This document shows, piece after piece, positions 1 through 8,182 of a stretch of DNA of 23,415 bases. The DNA is taken from the IMG/VR virus record IMGVR_UViG_3300043568_000826, positions 1 through 23,415 of that record; one strand, given 5' to 3'. Position 1 is the stretch's first letter, and every line of letters starts with the position of its first letter. This stretch comes from a virus. A program made the translations under genes and the position numbers. Below the pieces are notes generated by a model that was not told where the DNA came from, did no database searches, and was given only the letters and a program-made list of their open reading frames with translations.

Positions 1-2206
1 CATCAAGAAGTTTGTAGAATCCTTCAGTTTCTAGATTTGCAAATGTCGTTGGGCTTGTGTAGCCACCATTTGTAACTAGTTTACTCCAGAAGTCAGAGTC
101 CCCGTTAGTAATATCAGTAGTGTTCGCATTAAATCCGTTTCTTGATTGGTTCATTGCCGCAACAAACGCTGCGCTTGCAACAACCACTGTATTATTACCA
201 ACCTGACGCAACGGGATATTTCCCATACTCATACCCATCGTTGCAAGAATTGTTGCAACATCTGCTGCCCCGACAACCCTCTCAACGCCATTACCTGACC
301 CAGGAGCGTTAAAGAGAACAACCTCAATAGGATTGCCCTTATCGTCAGTAATAACGCTAATCCAACCGACGGTTGCAGCCTTTAGACCAGCGTCAGTTGT
401 ATTGCCGCTAAAGGTTGAGTTAACAATACGGTAACGAGCATAAACGGCTGAGTGCTGAGTATCAACGGTTACGTCACCAAAGGAATTGCTAACCATCGTC
501 GTTCCGCCCATGCCTTGGCTATTGTCATAGGCGGATACGTCTTCCGACACAGCAGTTGCGACTCGCTCGCCAGTAATGCCGTCAATGTATACCTCACCAC
601 CACCAGCGTTAAATGTTCCTTGCTGGCTGTAGATCAACGCAATGGCTTCGGAGATAGATACATCTCCAGAGTCAACGCGTGGGTTAATGAGCCTTCCAAG
701 TTGGCTACCAACCGCAAGTGCGCTTTCCCCACCTGGTCCGCCATCAAGGTTTCCACTCCACTCGCCGTAAACCATGACACCTTGCTTTGGCTGCTTGCCA
801 CTTTCAAACAGGTCTGCCTCTGCCGTTAGTGCAGTCCTAACTGCGGTGTTTCCAGTTGTTCCAGCCAGCGTACGGATTGCCTTACCAAATGCCTTAAGCG
901 CATTAACGCGAGCATTGATATCGTCTGGGTTTGCCTCTAGCGCGGTTTCTAGCGTAGTGCGAGCATTGTCGTACGCATCCTCAACCTTTAGGTTTGGAAC
1001 GTTGTTAAAGAGCGCCGTGGCACTTGTTACGTAGTTACGGATGGCAATCTTGTTAGAAGCACTAACGTTAGGATTATTCTTTGCCCAGTTATTTGCAGAG
1101 ACGGCAGAAGCCTTGGTGTCGGCAATAACAGCATAGATGGTGTCGCGGTCAATCTCTACAACCTTACCGTCTACCGTAATGCTTGTTGATCCACCGTTCA
1201 TGGCAATTGCCATATCAATAGCATTGTAGGCAGCATTAGGATTTGTAAGCAGCAAGTTTGCAATTCCGCCCTCACCAGTATTAACGCCCATCAAGGCAAG
1301 CGCGTCGTCAATATCGTAGAGAGCGCCGTAGACCTCGGTATCCATACCAGAGATACGCTTGTTGCTGGACTCTTGACCAATGTTTGACTTGCTATTTGCT
1401 TCGTAACCCTCAATGGTTCGGATATTATCTAGGAGATCTACGCCAGCCTCGCCACCTTCTAGCCCCTGAGCCTTCAACTTGTCATAGGCTTTGCGAAGAA
1501 TGTTCAACTGGGCAACATACCCTTGCAACTTCTGAGAATCGGTAGTTCGTGAAACGCTTGCCCAAATAGCATTTGCCTGAGAAACGGCAACTGATACTTC
1601 AGCCTCGTACTTTTGACGATTGATCTTGTCTGCCATATCTGGGTTTGCCCGAGCAACGCTGTCGTAGATCTGAAGGAACTGTTCGTAGTTTGCGCCACCG
1701 TCAAAGTCAATTGTCTTGCCGTTGAATGTAATTTTCCCACTAGCATTAAACTGGTTCCTTGAGTTGTCAAAAAGCATCTGGACAGCAGTGCTCAATTCCT
1801 TGCGTAGTTCTGCTTCGTCGTCTGGGTTTAGCGTTGGGTCTAGAAGCATTTCCTGAATTGCCGTAACCATCTTTCCATAGTCGCCTTTCTCGGCTCCCAT
1901 CTCAGCCAAGTCTGCATCCAACTTGTTGAGGGTTCGCGTGCGGTTTGCCTTGCGGACTGCACGGATCATGTCGGCAATACTCTGACCAGTTCGTGTATCC
2001 TCAGTCGTTCCAGCCATCAACTTCTTCAGTTCGGCAATAGCAGTCTGAGCATCAATGACAGTACCGTCTAGGGCTTCCTCATTAATGTACGCGTCGTAGA
2101 TGCGATTTGTTCGCAGGGTAACGAACTCTGACGCAATGCTTGAGATAGCACTTGACAACGAGCCGTTACCCGTAAGTGCGCGACCAAACTGTCCAGTTAC
2201 TGCCAT
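1..2206 (-). CDS. Large phage virion-module protein, unknown function (3' end outside window)
   Basis: An open frame starts at the ATG at 2206 and stays open for 735 codons to the left edge, so the C-terminus is missing. The start follows AAGGAG with 8 nt spacing, and this ribosome site lies inside the end of the portal gene, so the two are probably translationally coupled. The N-terminus reads MAVTGQFGRALTGNGSLSSA. The first 250 residues are rich in charged helices (for example AIAELKKLMAG, DLAEMGAEKGDYGKMVTAIQ), while the later part is Gly/Asn/Thr-rich and looks more beta-structured (for example DGGPGGESALAVGSQLGRL). There is no signal peptide or membrane segment. Its position directly after portal is where many phages place scaffold, protease or capsid genes. 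I recognise none of these folds in it, so virion protein is an inference from location only. Confidence 0.85.
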   Translation of the reverse strand, partial: MAVTGQFGRALTGNGSLSSAISSIASEFVTLRTNRIYDAYINEEALDGTVIDAQTAIAELKKLMAGTTEDTRTGQSIADMIRAVRKANRTRTLNKLDADLAEMGAEKGDYGKMVTAIQEMLLDPTLNPDDEAELRKELSTAVQMLFDNSRNQFNASGKITFNGKTIDFDGGANYEQFLQIYDSVARANPDMADKINRQKYEAEVSVAVSQANAIWASVSRTTDSQKLQGYVAQLNILRKAYDKLKAQGLEGGEAGVDLLDNIRTIEGYEANSKSNIGQESSNKRISGMDTEVYGALYDIDDALALMGVNTGEGGIANLLLTNPNAAYNAIDMAIAMNGGSTSITVDGKVVEIDRDTIYAVIADTKASAVSANNWAKNNPNVSASNKIAIRNYVTSATALFNNVPNLKVEDAYDNARTTLETALEANPDDINARVNALKAFGKAIRTLAGTTGNTAVRTALTAEADLFESGKQPKQGVMVYGEWSGNLDGGPGGESALAVGSQLGRLINPRVDSGDVSISEAIALIYSQQGTFNAGGGEVYIDGITGERVATAVSEDVSAYDNSQGMGGTTMVSNSFGDVTVDTQHSAVYARYRIVNSTFSGNTTDAGLKAATVGWISVITDDKGNPIEVVLFNAPGSGNGVERVVGAADVATILATMGMSMGNIPLRQVGNNTVVVASAAFVAAMNQSRNGFNANTTDITNGDSDFWSKLVTNGGYTSPTTFANLETEGFYKLLD

Positions 2207-2209
2207 CTC

Positions 2210-4201
2210 TTATACTCCTTGCTGCTGACCAAGTTGCTCGCCCATTAGAGCGGCAGCACCCTCGGCTGGATTCTGTGGCTGAGCCTCTGCCGCTCCAGGC
2301 GGAATGAGGTTCTGATCGTTCATTGACTGACTTCCCTGTGGCGGTGGATTCTGACCGCGCATTGCAGCCATTGCCTGATTTTGGTCAAGAGGTGCATTAG
2401 GATCGCCAATGCCTTCTGGTGCGCCAAGACCAAGTTGCTTAAACGCACCGACCACGCTTGCCATCGTAGAGACGGCGGCTGGGTTAAGCGTTGCATCTGT
2501 CTGCTCGTCGCGGATAATTTCCTTCTCGTTCTGCACATCGTCCACGCCGACACGGTCCATTGCGCGCTCTGCGCTCCAGATACGGTTCTGCACAAGACTG
2601 ATCGCCGTATTTGCGAGTTCAAGCGTATCTCGTGGGGTAAGTTCAGGTGGCGTAATCTCAATACGGTAGTGACCGTTGATGATCATAGCAACTGAAGGAT
2701 CCTTCTCTTCCCAGATCTTAGCAGCAACCTTCCACACTTCCTTAATCCACTTGTAGAAGATCTTGCGCTTAGCGGCAATGCGCTGCTCGTAGTTTGCAAC
2801 AAGCGACGCAATAGCACGCGACGATCCAAGTACAGAGGACGGAGCAACGCCGAGTAGCAAGTCGTTCAAGCCAGAGACAACCGCAAGTTCGCGGTCAATA
2901 CGCTGGTTGTACTGCTCAATCTGAATGTTTGGAATAAACGGCTGGATTGGTTCAATACGGTTTCCAGCCCCAGGAGCAGCGATACGACCTGGCTTTGGAA
3001 TTGCGTTGGCTGGAACTTCCTCTGGCGCATCCTGCCCAATCAACTGGAACATCTGTCCGCCAACAACCTGCTGAATAAACTGGGCAGCCTGAGTAATACG
3101 CTCGTCTTTCTCGCGAAGCAACTGCTCTACGTCGTAGAGTTCTGGCTTGCCGTATGGCGACCCAGGAATGCGAGAGTTGACAAGTGGAAGGTATGGTAGT
3201 TTGCCGTCAAGTTCTGGGTGCTCGGTTTCGCTAACAAGTTTGTTGCCAACAAAGACGCAGTTGTAGACACGATCTTCCTTATCGTTTACTGGGACCTTGT
3301 ACCAGTAGTCAAAGACTGAGATCTGCATGCGCTCGTAAGCCGTATCTCGTCGGTCAACCATGCGCTCAGCAGAAGCAGCCCACGCCTGCATCAGCGGGTC
3401 AAGATGATCGCTGGAGTTTACATATGGGAAGTATTCGTTTCCATCTTTCATTGGGATAACGTCAAGACCAAACTCATCCTGCACAGCCTGCGGAGAAAGT
3501 CCGTAATGGTACAACGCCCAGTCAATCTTAGTGTAGTCGGATGCACCGTAACCGAGGTATAGGTTCTCTGGTGAAGAAACTACGCTGACCTTTGGAATAC
3601 CATCGTTTTCATTCCATTCAATCTTGGCGGCAGTATCACCGTATAGCGACTTGTACAGAGCGGCATCTTCCATAATGATATCCAGATCAGCCTCTTCCCA
3701 CCATCGGAGGAATAGTCGCTCACGAGCCTGAGCCTCCTTGCGGTCATCTCGCGTCGGACCATCTGGGAGATAGTTGATTACTGGTCGTACTGCCTGTAGC
3801 GACGCTGGAATTGAAACATAAGCAGGGTGAACGTTGACCGAAACGTGCGTTCGCCCAGCCATGCGAGCCGACGGATCTTCAGCCCAATGGTCTGCTCCGC
3901 CAGCCGTGATCGTCCTCGCGTGGAACAGATTATCAAAGCGGCGGAACAGTTGTCGTCGTCGGGCGTTCTCTGGCTCTACTGAACCCTTGCGCTCAAGCAT
4001 CTGCTGAAGTTTAGCAACGGCGTTCTCATCGTTAGAGGTCTTGGCATACTTGAGGATTCGCTTGTTCTCTTCAGAAAGAACTGGGCTGTTAAGGTTCTTC
4101 CTGCCCCCGCCTGCAATCTTAGAGACGAGCGCATTACCGCGCTGGGCAATGTCAATTACCTGTGGGTCGTTTGTCTGCAGACTTGGAATGTTCTTTGCCA
4201 T
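2210..4201 (-). CDS. Portal protein
   Basis: This 663-residue protein forms the dodecameric ring at the capsid vertex through which DNA is packaged and ejected. Portal identity rests on size, position immediately after TerL, and sequence character. The middle region carries a typical portal segment, with SRIPGSPYGKPELYDVEQLL at about residues 350-370, followed by a long helical stretch with RIDRELAVVSGLNDLLLG and SRAIASLVANYEQRIAAKRK. The final 80 residues are Pro/Gln/Ala-rich and look disordered (NPPPQGSQS, ending LGQQQGV), which is common in portals. The ATG overlaps the TerL stop by one base (TAATG) and is preceded by GGGGAG, so expression is coupled to TerL. The 3' end supplies the ribosome site of the next gene, starting 4 nt beyond its stop. 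Confidence 0.92.
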   Translation of the reverse strand: MAKNIPSLQTNDPQVIDIAQRGNALVSKIAGGGRKNLNSPVLSEENKRILKYAKTSNDENAVAKLQQMLERKGSVEPENARRRQLFRRFDNLFHARTITAGGADHWAEDPSARMAGRTHVSVNVHPAYVSIPASLQAVRPVINYLPDGPTRDDRKEAQARERLFLRWWEEADLDIIMEDAALYKSLYGDTAAKIEWNENDGIPKVSVVSSPENLYLGYGASDYTKIDWALYHYGLSPQAVQDEFGLDVIPMKDGNEYFPYVNSSDHLDPLMQAWAASAERMVDRRDTAYERMQISVFDYWYKVPVNDKEDRVYNCVFVGNKLVSETEHPELDGKLPYLPLVNSRIPGSPYGKPELYDVEQLLREKDERITQAAQFIQQVVGGQMFQLIGQDAPEEVPANAIPKPGRIAAPGAGNRIEPIQPFIPNIQIEQYNQRIDRELAVVSGLNDLLLGVAPSSVLGSSRAIASLVANYEQRIAAKRKIFYKWIKEVWKVAAKIWEEKDPSVAMIINGHYRIEITPPELTPRDTLELANTAISLVQNRIWSAERAMDRVGVDDVQNEKEIIRDEQTDATLNPAAVSTMASVVGAFKQLGLGAPEGIGDPNAPLDQNQAMAAMRGQNPPPQGSQSMNDQNLIPPGAAEAQPQNPAEGAAALMGEQLGQQQGV

Positions 4202-5685
4202 TACATCTCCCCAAAGTAGTTGAACTTAGCCTCGGCTACTGTCTCTCCAGCAGATCGCATTGCATGTCGCACCGCTACTGCCAGAGCCATTACCGCGTCA
4301 GTTTCTAGATTCCGATCCTCTAACTTATACCCCAGAAGTTGCCTTCGTAGTTCAAGCCAGATCCCCGACTTAGGGAACTTGATCATTTCTTTATCTATAA
4401 TAGTCTTAAGGTCAGACAGGATTTCTAACTTCTTAGATTTAGTACCTGCAAAGTCTACCTGTCTTAACGGTTTGATTATACTCAACTCCTGAGCAAACAT
4501 CTTACCACCAAATCCTGTATTATCAATGATAGTGGTACAATGACTTCCCTGATTATACAACAGATGGCTCTCTCGTAGCATATTTACTAAGGAGGTAACG
4601 GTTTGACGACCAGATTTCTTGCGGCAACGCACGCCTTGCATGCTCTTCTTGTCTGTAAAGTCAAGGATAATCGCCCAAGTGGAGTCCGAAGCAATGGCTG
4701 GGTCGCACCCCTGAACGTACCGCCTCTTAGCCACTGGCTCCTGCTCGTCAGGCATTGTATCGTCAAATACCTTCTCCACCTGAGGAGCATTGAAGTACGC
4801 TTCCCTAGCCTCAATAAAGTACCCGTCAATGTTCTGTGGAACAAGGTAGGCAACCTGCTGTCGGACAATGGAATCAAAGTTCTCTTGAGTAAGCCCGTAG
4901 CCAATGTTATCCCTAGTAGACATTCGGAACGAGATAAACTGGGAATCCCGCTCGCTATTCTCAGGATTACCAAGTTCCCAAAGATCCGCGTAATCGTTGA
5001 TGCCCTCCGTAGGGGTAGAGATAAAGTGAAGTTGTCCGCCAGTAGAAAGGCGGCGAAGGTTCAAGACCTCTTGATAAACGGTCATGAGATGGGAATCAAA
5101 CGCCGCTTCGTCAAACGAGATGCCGTTCATATCTTTACCGAGGAGGGCTTTCGCCTTGTCTTGCGTCGTACGAAAGTGGATGCTCGCACCGCCGACCGCC
5201 TTGTTGAACTGGAACCAGAGGTACTCGCCGCGATACTTCTTGTTGAAGGTCGCGATCTGTCCCAACTCCATAAAAAGTGGAGCCTTCCGCCCTTTCTGCG
5301 CTGGGTGAATACCCTGCGAGATCATGGTCAACTCGCGAAACACAAGTTCGGCGGTTTCCTGTTGGATGCCGATGTGATACCACTCGTACGGCTCCTTGAT
5401 CCAGCGCAGTGCGTCGTCCGAATCTCCAGCAAGTGGTGGCTTGACCCCAAGTTTATAGAACGCGGAGTGGAAGATGACGAGAGCCATAGCAATAGTCTTG
5501 CCAGCGCGATTGCCCGCGCTTACTACCGTGGTGAGGAACTTGGGAGACCAGCCATTCTCAGCCCGTTCTACACAAGAACGCGCCCACCGTTGCTGCCCAG
5601 GGTTCATTATGATTCCGAGGAATCTCTCGGCAAAGAAAACTGGATCTTCCCTACCAGCCTTTAGGTCTTCTAGGAGACTAGACAC
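4201..5685 (-). CDS. terL: Terminase large subunit (packaging ATPase and nuclease)
   Basis: This is the DNA-packaging motor that pumps DNA into the prohead and cuts it. Numbered from the GTG at 5685 (494 aa), the ATPase shows Walker A AGNRAGKT at about 57-64, Walker B GISFDEAAF at about 187-195 and coupling motif STPTEG at about 223-228. The RNase H-like nuclease shows its three acidic positions at D328 (QGCDPAIAS), D388 (IIDNTGFGG) and D463 (ETDAVMALA). The frame is open to another GTG at 5751, giving 516 aa and a 74-nt overlap. I prefer 5685 because the product then begins at the usual TerL N-terminus (SSLLEDLKAG...DPVFFAERFLG) and overlaps the preceding stop by only 8 nt, though neither start has a good ribosome site. 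Codons for roughly residues 360-455 are strikingly AT-rich compared with the rest. Confidence 0.95.
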   Translation of the reverse strand: MSSLLEDLKAGREDPVFFAERFLGIIMNPGQQRWARSCVERAENGWSPKFLTTVVSAGNRAGKTIAMALVIFHSAFYKLGVKPPLAGDSDDALRWIKEPYEWYHIGIQQETAELVFRELTMISQGIHPAQKGRKAPLFMELGQIATFNKKYRGEYLWFQFNKAVGGASIHFRTTQDKAKALLGKDMNGISFDEAAFDSHLMTVYQEVLNLRRLSTGGQLHFISTPTEGINDYADLWELGNPENSERDSQFISFRMSTRDNIGYGLTQENFDSIVRQQVAYLVPQNIDGYFIEAREAYFNAPQVEKVFDDTMPDEQEPVAKRRYVQGCDPAIASDSTWAIILDFTDKKSMQGVRCRKKSGRQTVTSLVNMLRESHLLYNQGSHCTTIIDNTGFGGKMFAQELSIIKPLRQVDFAGTKSKKLEILSDLKTIIDKEMIKFPKSGIWLELRRQLLGYKLEDRNLETDAVMALAVAVRHAMRSAGETVAEAKFNYFGEM

Positions 5686-5974
5686 GCTTGGCTTTGTTAC
5701 GGGCGCTGATTGCTGCAGCCTTCCGCTTTGCGTCAGCCTTGCTGCTTGCACCCCATACCCGTAGGCTCAGGAGTAGGCGGGTAGGCTTGCCGTTAGCATC
5801 GTACTCTGCTCCAGGCATTCCACCCATTCGGGCAAGGAACGACGCACGGCGCGGGTTATCCCCGCTCTTAACTGGAGCCTTGAGCGTGCCGCCCTTATAA
5901 GACGCACGACCCTTGGCGTTCAGCCCGCCTGCTGGGTTCTTTCCTTCTTTACGGGACCACGCTGGACTAGACAC
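5678..5974 (-). CDS. DUF6321-like small basic phage protein
   Basis: A 98-residue, Lys/Arg/Gly-rich protein. The segment SRKEGKNPAGGLNAKGRASY near the N-terminus, a central PRRASFLARMGGMPG and a C-terminal alanine/lysine helix match my memory of the DUF6321 family of phage proteins, whose role is unknown. It begins with GTG, with GGAGG about 10 nt upstream. The start overlaps the preceding stop by 8 nt in the sequence GTGTCTAG, and the same 8-nt overlap recurs at its own 3' end with the preferred terL start. Placement directly before terL in the packaging operon suggests a packaging or head-assembly accessory that binds DNA, but that is inference from charge and context. Confidence 0.82.
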   Translation of the reverse strand: MSSPAWSRKEGKNPAGGLNAKGRASYKGGTLKAPVKSGDNPRRASFLARMGGMPGAEYDANGKPTRLLLSLRVWGASSKADAKRKAAAISARNKAKRV

Positions 5975-6155
5975 AGAGTTTGTGCCTCCATAGGAATCGG
6001 GTATTAGCCTTAGCGCCGACGAAGTCCTTGACTAGTAGTCGGTTGGCTTCCTTCATTGTCTCAATCAGTTTGCCGCACCCACCGCAGGGCTTTGGTGTCC
6101 AGAACGTCTGGTTAGGCTTTGCGCTTGCGAGTTTTGCTGGCTTCTTGCCCGCCAT
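5967..6155 (-). CDS. Small zinc-binding protein
   Basis: A 62-residue basic protein starting at the ATG at 6155, chosen because AAGGAGG lies 6 nt upstream; the longer frame upstream lacks such a signal. It contains PCGGCGKL (C24, C27) and ends with RHKLCV (H58, C61), so one zinc site of the form C-x2-C ... H-x2-C is likely. The N-terminus (MAGKKPAKLASAKP) is a basic tail. It overlaps the metallopeptidase gene upstream by 44 nt and the DUF6321-like gene downstream by 8 nt. Nucleic-acid binding in packaging is plausible from the charge and zinc site, but the protein belongs to no family I can name. Confidence 0.8.
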   Translation of the reverse strand: MAGKKPAKLASAKPNQTFWTPKPCGGCGKLIETMKEANRLLVKDFVGAKANTRFLWRHKLCV

Positions 6156-6552
6156 CTTGAACCTCCTTGAAATCAGGGAGCGGCAATACCTTTGCCAAAG
6201 GAGTAGACAACGAGTCAGCCCCACGCTCTGTCTCCGTATCCCAGACGTGGTTTAGCACGTCAAAGACCATACTGCCAACCGATGTCTGAATGGTATTCAG
6301 CAACCGTTCAACGCCAGCATAGTGTACATGAATAAGTTCATGCGCAATAATACGGCGCTGATTCTCTGGTTTCTCTTTCCAGAAATCCTCCGAAAGACGA
6401 ATCGTCGCAGACCAGAGGTTCTCAGAAACCTCAATGTCTGCGTACGAATCGTCTGGCGGCAAAGACTCTGAAACCTTTACATCCCATTGCTTAAGGTTAA
6501 GCAAGGGGAGGGCTTTGGCGATATACGCCTGAGCCAGTTCCCTCTTTGTCAT
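6112..6552 (-). CDS. HExxH zinc metallopeptidase-like phage protein
   Basis: A 146-residue protein with the zinc-peptidase signature HELIH (H71, E72, H75) in the context RRIIAHELIHVHYAGVERLL. E108 in the ETERGADSL segment is a good candidate for the third ligand of a gluzincin-like site. There is no signal peptide or membrane segment, so it would act in the cytoplasm or in assembling virions. The tail is highly basic (SKTRKRKA). Small phage proteins with this motif are common among structural genes and are usually annotated only as metallopeptidase domain proteins. Substrates are unknown; cleavage of head proteins during maturation is one possibility. Start ATG 6552 follows GGGAGGGGAAT. Its 3' end overlaps the zinc-binding protein gene by 44 nt. 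Confidence 0.85.
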   Translation of the reverse strand: MTKRELAQAYIAKALPLLNLKQWDVKVSESLPPDDSYADIEVSENLWSATIRLSEDFWKEKPENQRRIIAHELIHVHYAGVERLLNTIQTSVGSMVFDVLNHVWDTETERGADSLSTPLAKVLPLPDFKEVQDGGQEASKTRKRKA

Positions 6553-6568
6553 ATTCCCCTCCCAGGGA

Positions 6569-7114
6569 TTACTTCTTGTTAAGTTCCTTTGCTACCAACT
6601 GAACAAGGGCTGCAAGTGCAGCGCCGCCAATCGCGCCCTTTACAGCGCCTCGCTTGGCACCCTGCTTGCCGCGAGCAGAAACAGTTGCCTTGCCGATAGT
6701 CCTTGCAACAAACTTGCTGACCTTTCGGTCGGACTTATATTCCTTTTTTCCTTCTGTTGCCATATTTTCTGAGAGCCATTCCGATGCTTGGCTATTGCGA
6801 CCCAACCTAGTCCTATAGCCAGCACTCATTACCCCAGTTCCAAATTTATCAGGAACTTGCTTGTAGCGAGTGCTTCCCCAGTTATCCTCTCCACTAGGAA
6901 CATCCTTGGAGCGACGAATATCATCTGTAGTTGGGTAGCGACCACTCATTGAAATATCGTTGAGCGCCGAACGTCGCCCAGCAGCGCGACCGCGAGCAGC
7001 CCCCGCAGCAGCGCCGCCAATTGCGCCGAGCGCAACAAGTCGTGGGTCAAAGCCATCCTTATTTCGTGGTGGAAGTGAACGCTTAATACGCTTAACAATC
7101 TTCTTCGGAGCCAT
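6569..7114 (-). CDS. Basic Gly/Ala-rich hypothetical protein
   Basis: A 181-residue protein of unknown function. The ATG at 7114 is used because GAGG lies 6 nt before it; an in-frame TTG two codons upstream has worse spacing. The N-terminus is strongly basic (MAPKKIVKRIKRSLPPRNK). Residues about 25-48 (LVALGAIGGAAAGAARGRAA) and the C-terminal stretch GAVKGAIGGAALAALVQLVA are glycine-zipper-like helices that may insert in a membrane or pack together. The middle is polar, with many Ser, Arg and Tyr. It starts 2 nt after the stop of the preceding, similarly basic gene. Candidate roles are a virion core or ejection protein, or a DNA-condensing protein; none is proven. Confidence 0.75.
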   Translation of the reverse strand: MAPKKIVKRIKRSLPPRNKDGFDPRLVALGAIGGAAAGAARGRAAGRRSALNDISMSGRYPTTDDIRRSKDVPSGEDNWGSTRYKQVPDKFGTGVMSAGYRTRLGRNSQASEWLSENMATEGKKEYKSDRKVSKFVARTIGKATVSARGKQGAKRGAVKGAIGGAALAALVQLVAKELNKK

Positions 7115-7116
7115 AA

Positions 7117-7713
7117 TCAACCTCTATCTTTCTTATTATTACCAGCGAGATGCGAGGCAAACATTGCCGCGATCCCCAATATACTACCGCGCTTACCACC
7201 GACAGCCTTGCCAGTTCTTAGCGTCCTTCTAGTTGCGCCAATCATCCTGTCCGTTTGTCGGACTTTGCGACCTACTCGCGTTGCCCCAGTAATCAGCGCG
7301 GAATCTTTCTTACCACGATTCTTTGCTTTGTTCGCAAGATCGTAAGGCGCTGCATCAGCACCCGCCTTGGCTACTTGACCAACGCCAATAAGTGCATCTC
7401 CAACAGAAATGCTTTTCTTTGCGCGAGCACCTTGCCCTGCTGCTGCCAATCTCTTGCCGCGAGCCAACTCTACTCCAGCCGCACGACCAAGAATTGTAGA
7501 TGCACGCTTATTATTGCTTAGCCTAGCAATGTCGCCTGTTATTGCTCCGCGAATTACTTCCGTAGCGACGCCAGTGTTTAACGGCTTAGCCTCTTTAGTC
7601 CTCTTTGGCTTTGCTGGCTTATTACCCTCAAGGTAAATATTAGCAATGCGCTCAAGTTCAGGGTCTACCCCGTACTTAACCTTTACTCTTCGTAGTGTCT
7701 TACGCTTCACCAT
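7117..7713 (-). CDS. Highly basic hypothetical protein
   Basis: A 198-residue protein very rich in Lys, Arg, Ala and Gly, beginning MVKRKTLRRVKVKYGVDPEL and ending with a Gly-rich hydrophobic segment (GSILGIAAMFASHLAG) followed by a charged tail. The composition resembles the next gene and the 578-residue protein at 10655-12391, so the three may share a role such as packing DNA in the virion. The start overlaps the end of the preceding DNA-binding protein gene by 14 nt. Repeated short basic helices (for example TRVGRKVRQTDRMIGATRRT) are visible, but no catalytic motif or known domain. Confidence 0.78.
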   Translation of the reverse strand: MVKRKTLRRVKVKYGVDPELERIANIYLEGNKPAKPKRTKEAKPLNTGVATEVIRGAITGDIARLSNNKRASTILGRAAGVELARGKRLAAAGQGARAKKSISVGDALIGVGQVAKAGADAAPYDLANKAKNRGKKDSALITGATRVGRKVRQTDRMIGATRRTLRTGKAVGGKRGSILGIAAMFASHLAGNNKKDRG

Positions 7714-8182
7714 CTGTAATCTCCATTCTTATTTCTCGTGCAGATCCTTCAATCACTGCAACACCGCCAAGTACTTGAGCCAGCATGATGGTTAGGTCGC
7801 GATCTGTTGACTTCTCATTCCGTCGGTCAATGATCTCCTGCGCCCGTAGCCCCTCCGCTAACGTAGGAAGAAGTATACCATCTTCCAGCATAAGGTTTAC
7901 TTGGTTTCGTACCAGCGAAGCCAAATCAACCTCAGATTTAATGGTCTTCTGCTGGCGCTGTAACACTTCGGCAGCCTCCTTGCGCTTCTTCTCAAAGGAG
8001 TCAATGAGATGCTCGCGCTTGTGGCGACCAAGAGTGATGCGGCTAATGTATCCGCCCTGCTCCTTGAGCCAATCGGCAATACGGCTGTCTGGCAGCCCCT
8101 CTTTCATCTTCTTATTAATAGACTCTACGAAGGGTGAGCGGCAAGCGTGGCAACCCGTAAGGACTGCGGCTAGTTCAGACAT
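7700..8182 (-). CDS. Zn/HTH DNA-binding protein, candidate small terminase subunit
   Basis: A 160-residue protein. C11 and C14 (GCHACRSP) precede a helix-turn-helix at about 31-59 that ends in TLGRHKREHL. H55 and H59 could complete a zinc site with the two cysteines, an arrangement I recall in phage DNA-binding proteins with a CxxC...HTH...RHxxxH layout. The C-terminal half is helical and charged (KKRKEAAEVLQRQQKTIKSE), suitable for oligomerisation. Being the DNA-binding protein upstream of terL in the packaging operon, it may be the small terminase subunit that recognises the packaging site; that is inference, since five genes separate it from terL. The ATG overlaps the preceding peptidase stop by 8 nt (ATGTCTGA). 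Confidence 0.8.
   Translation of the reverse strand: MSELAAVLTGCHACRSPFVESINKKMKEGLPDSRIADWLKEQGGYISRITLGRHKREHLIDSFEKKRKEAAEVLQRQQKTIKSEVDLASLVRNQVNLMLEDGILLPTLAEGLRAQEIIDRRNEKSTDRDLTIMLAQVLGGVAVIEGSAREIRMEITDGEA

Noticed and set aside
4603-5664. 353-codon plus-strand frame opposite terL
   Set aside because: It is antisense to a well-supported terminase gene and its translation shows no domain; long antisense frames are expected from the codon use here.
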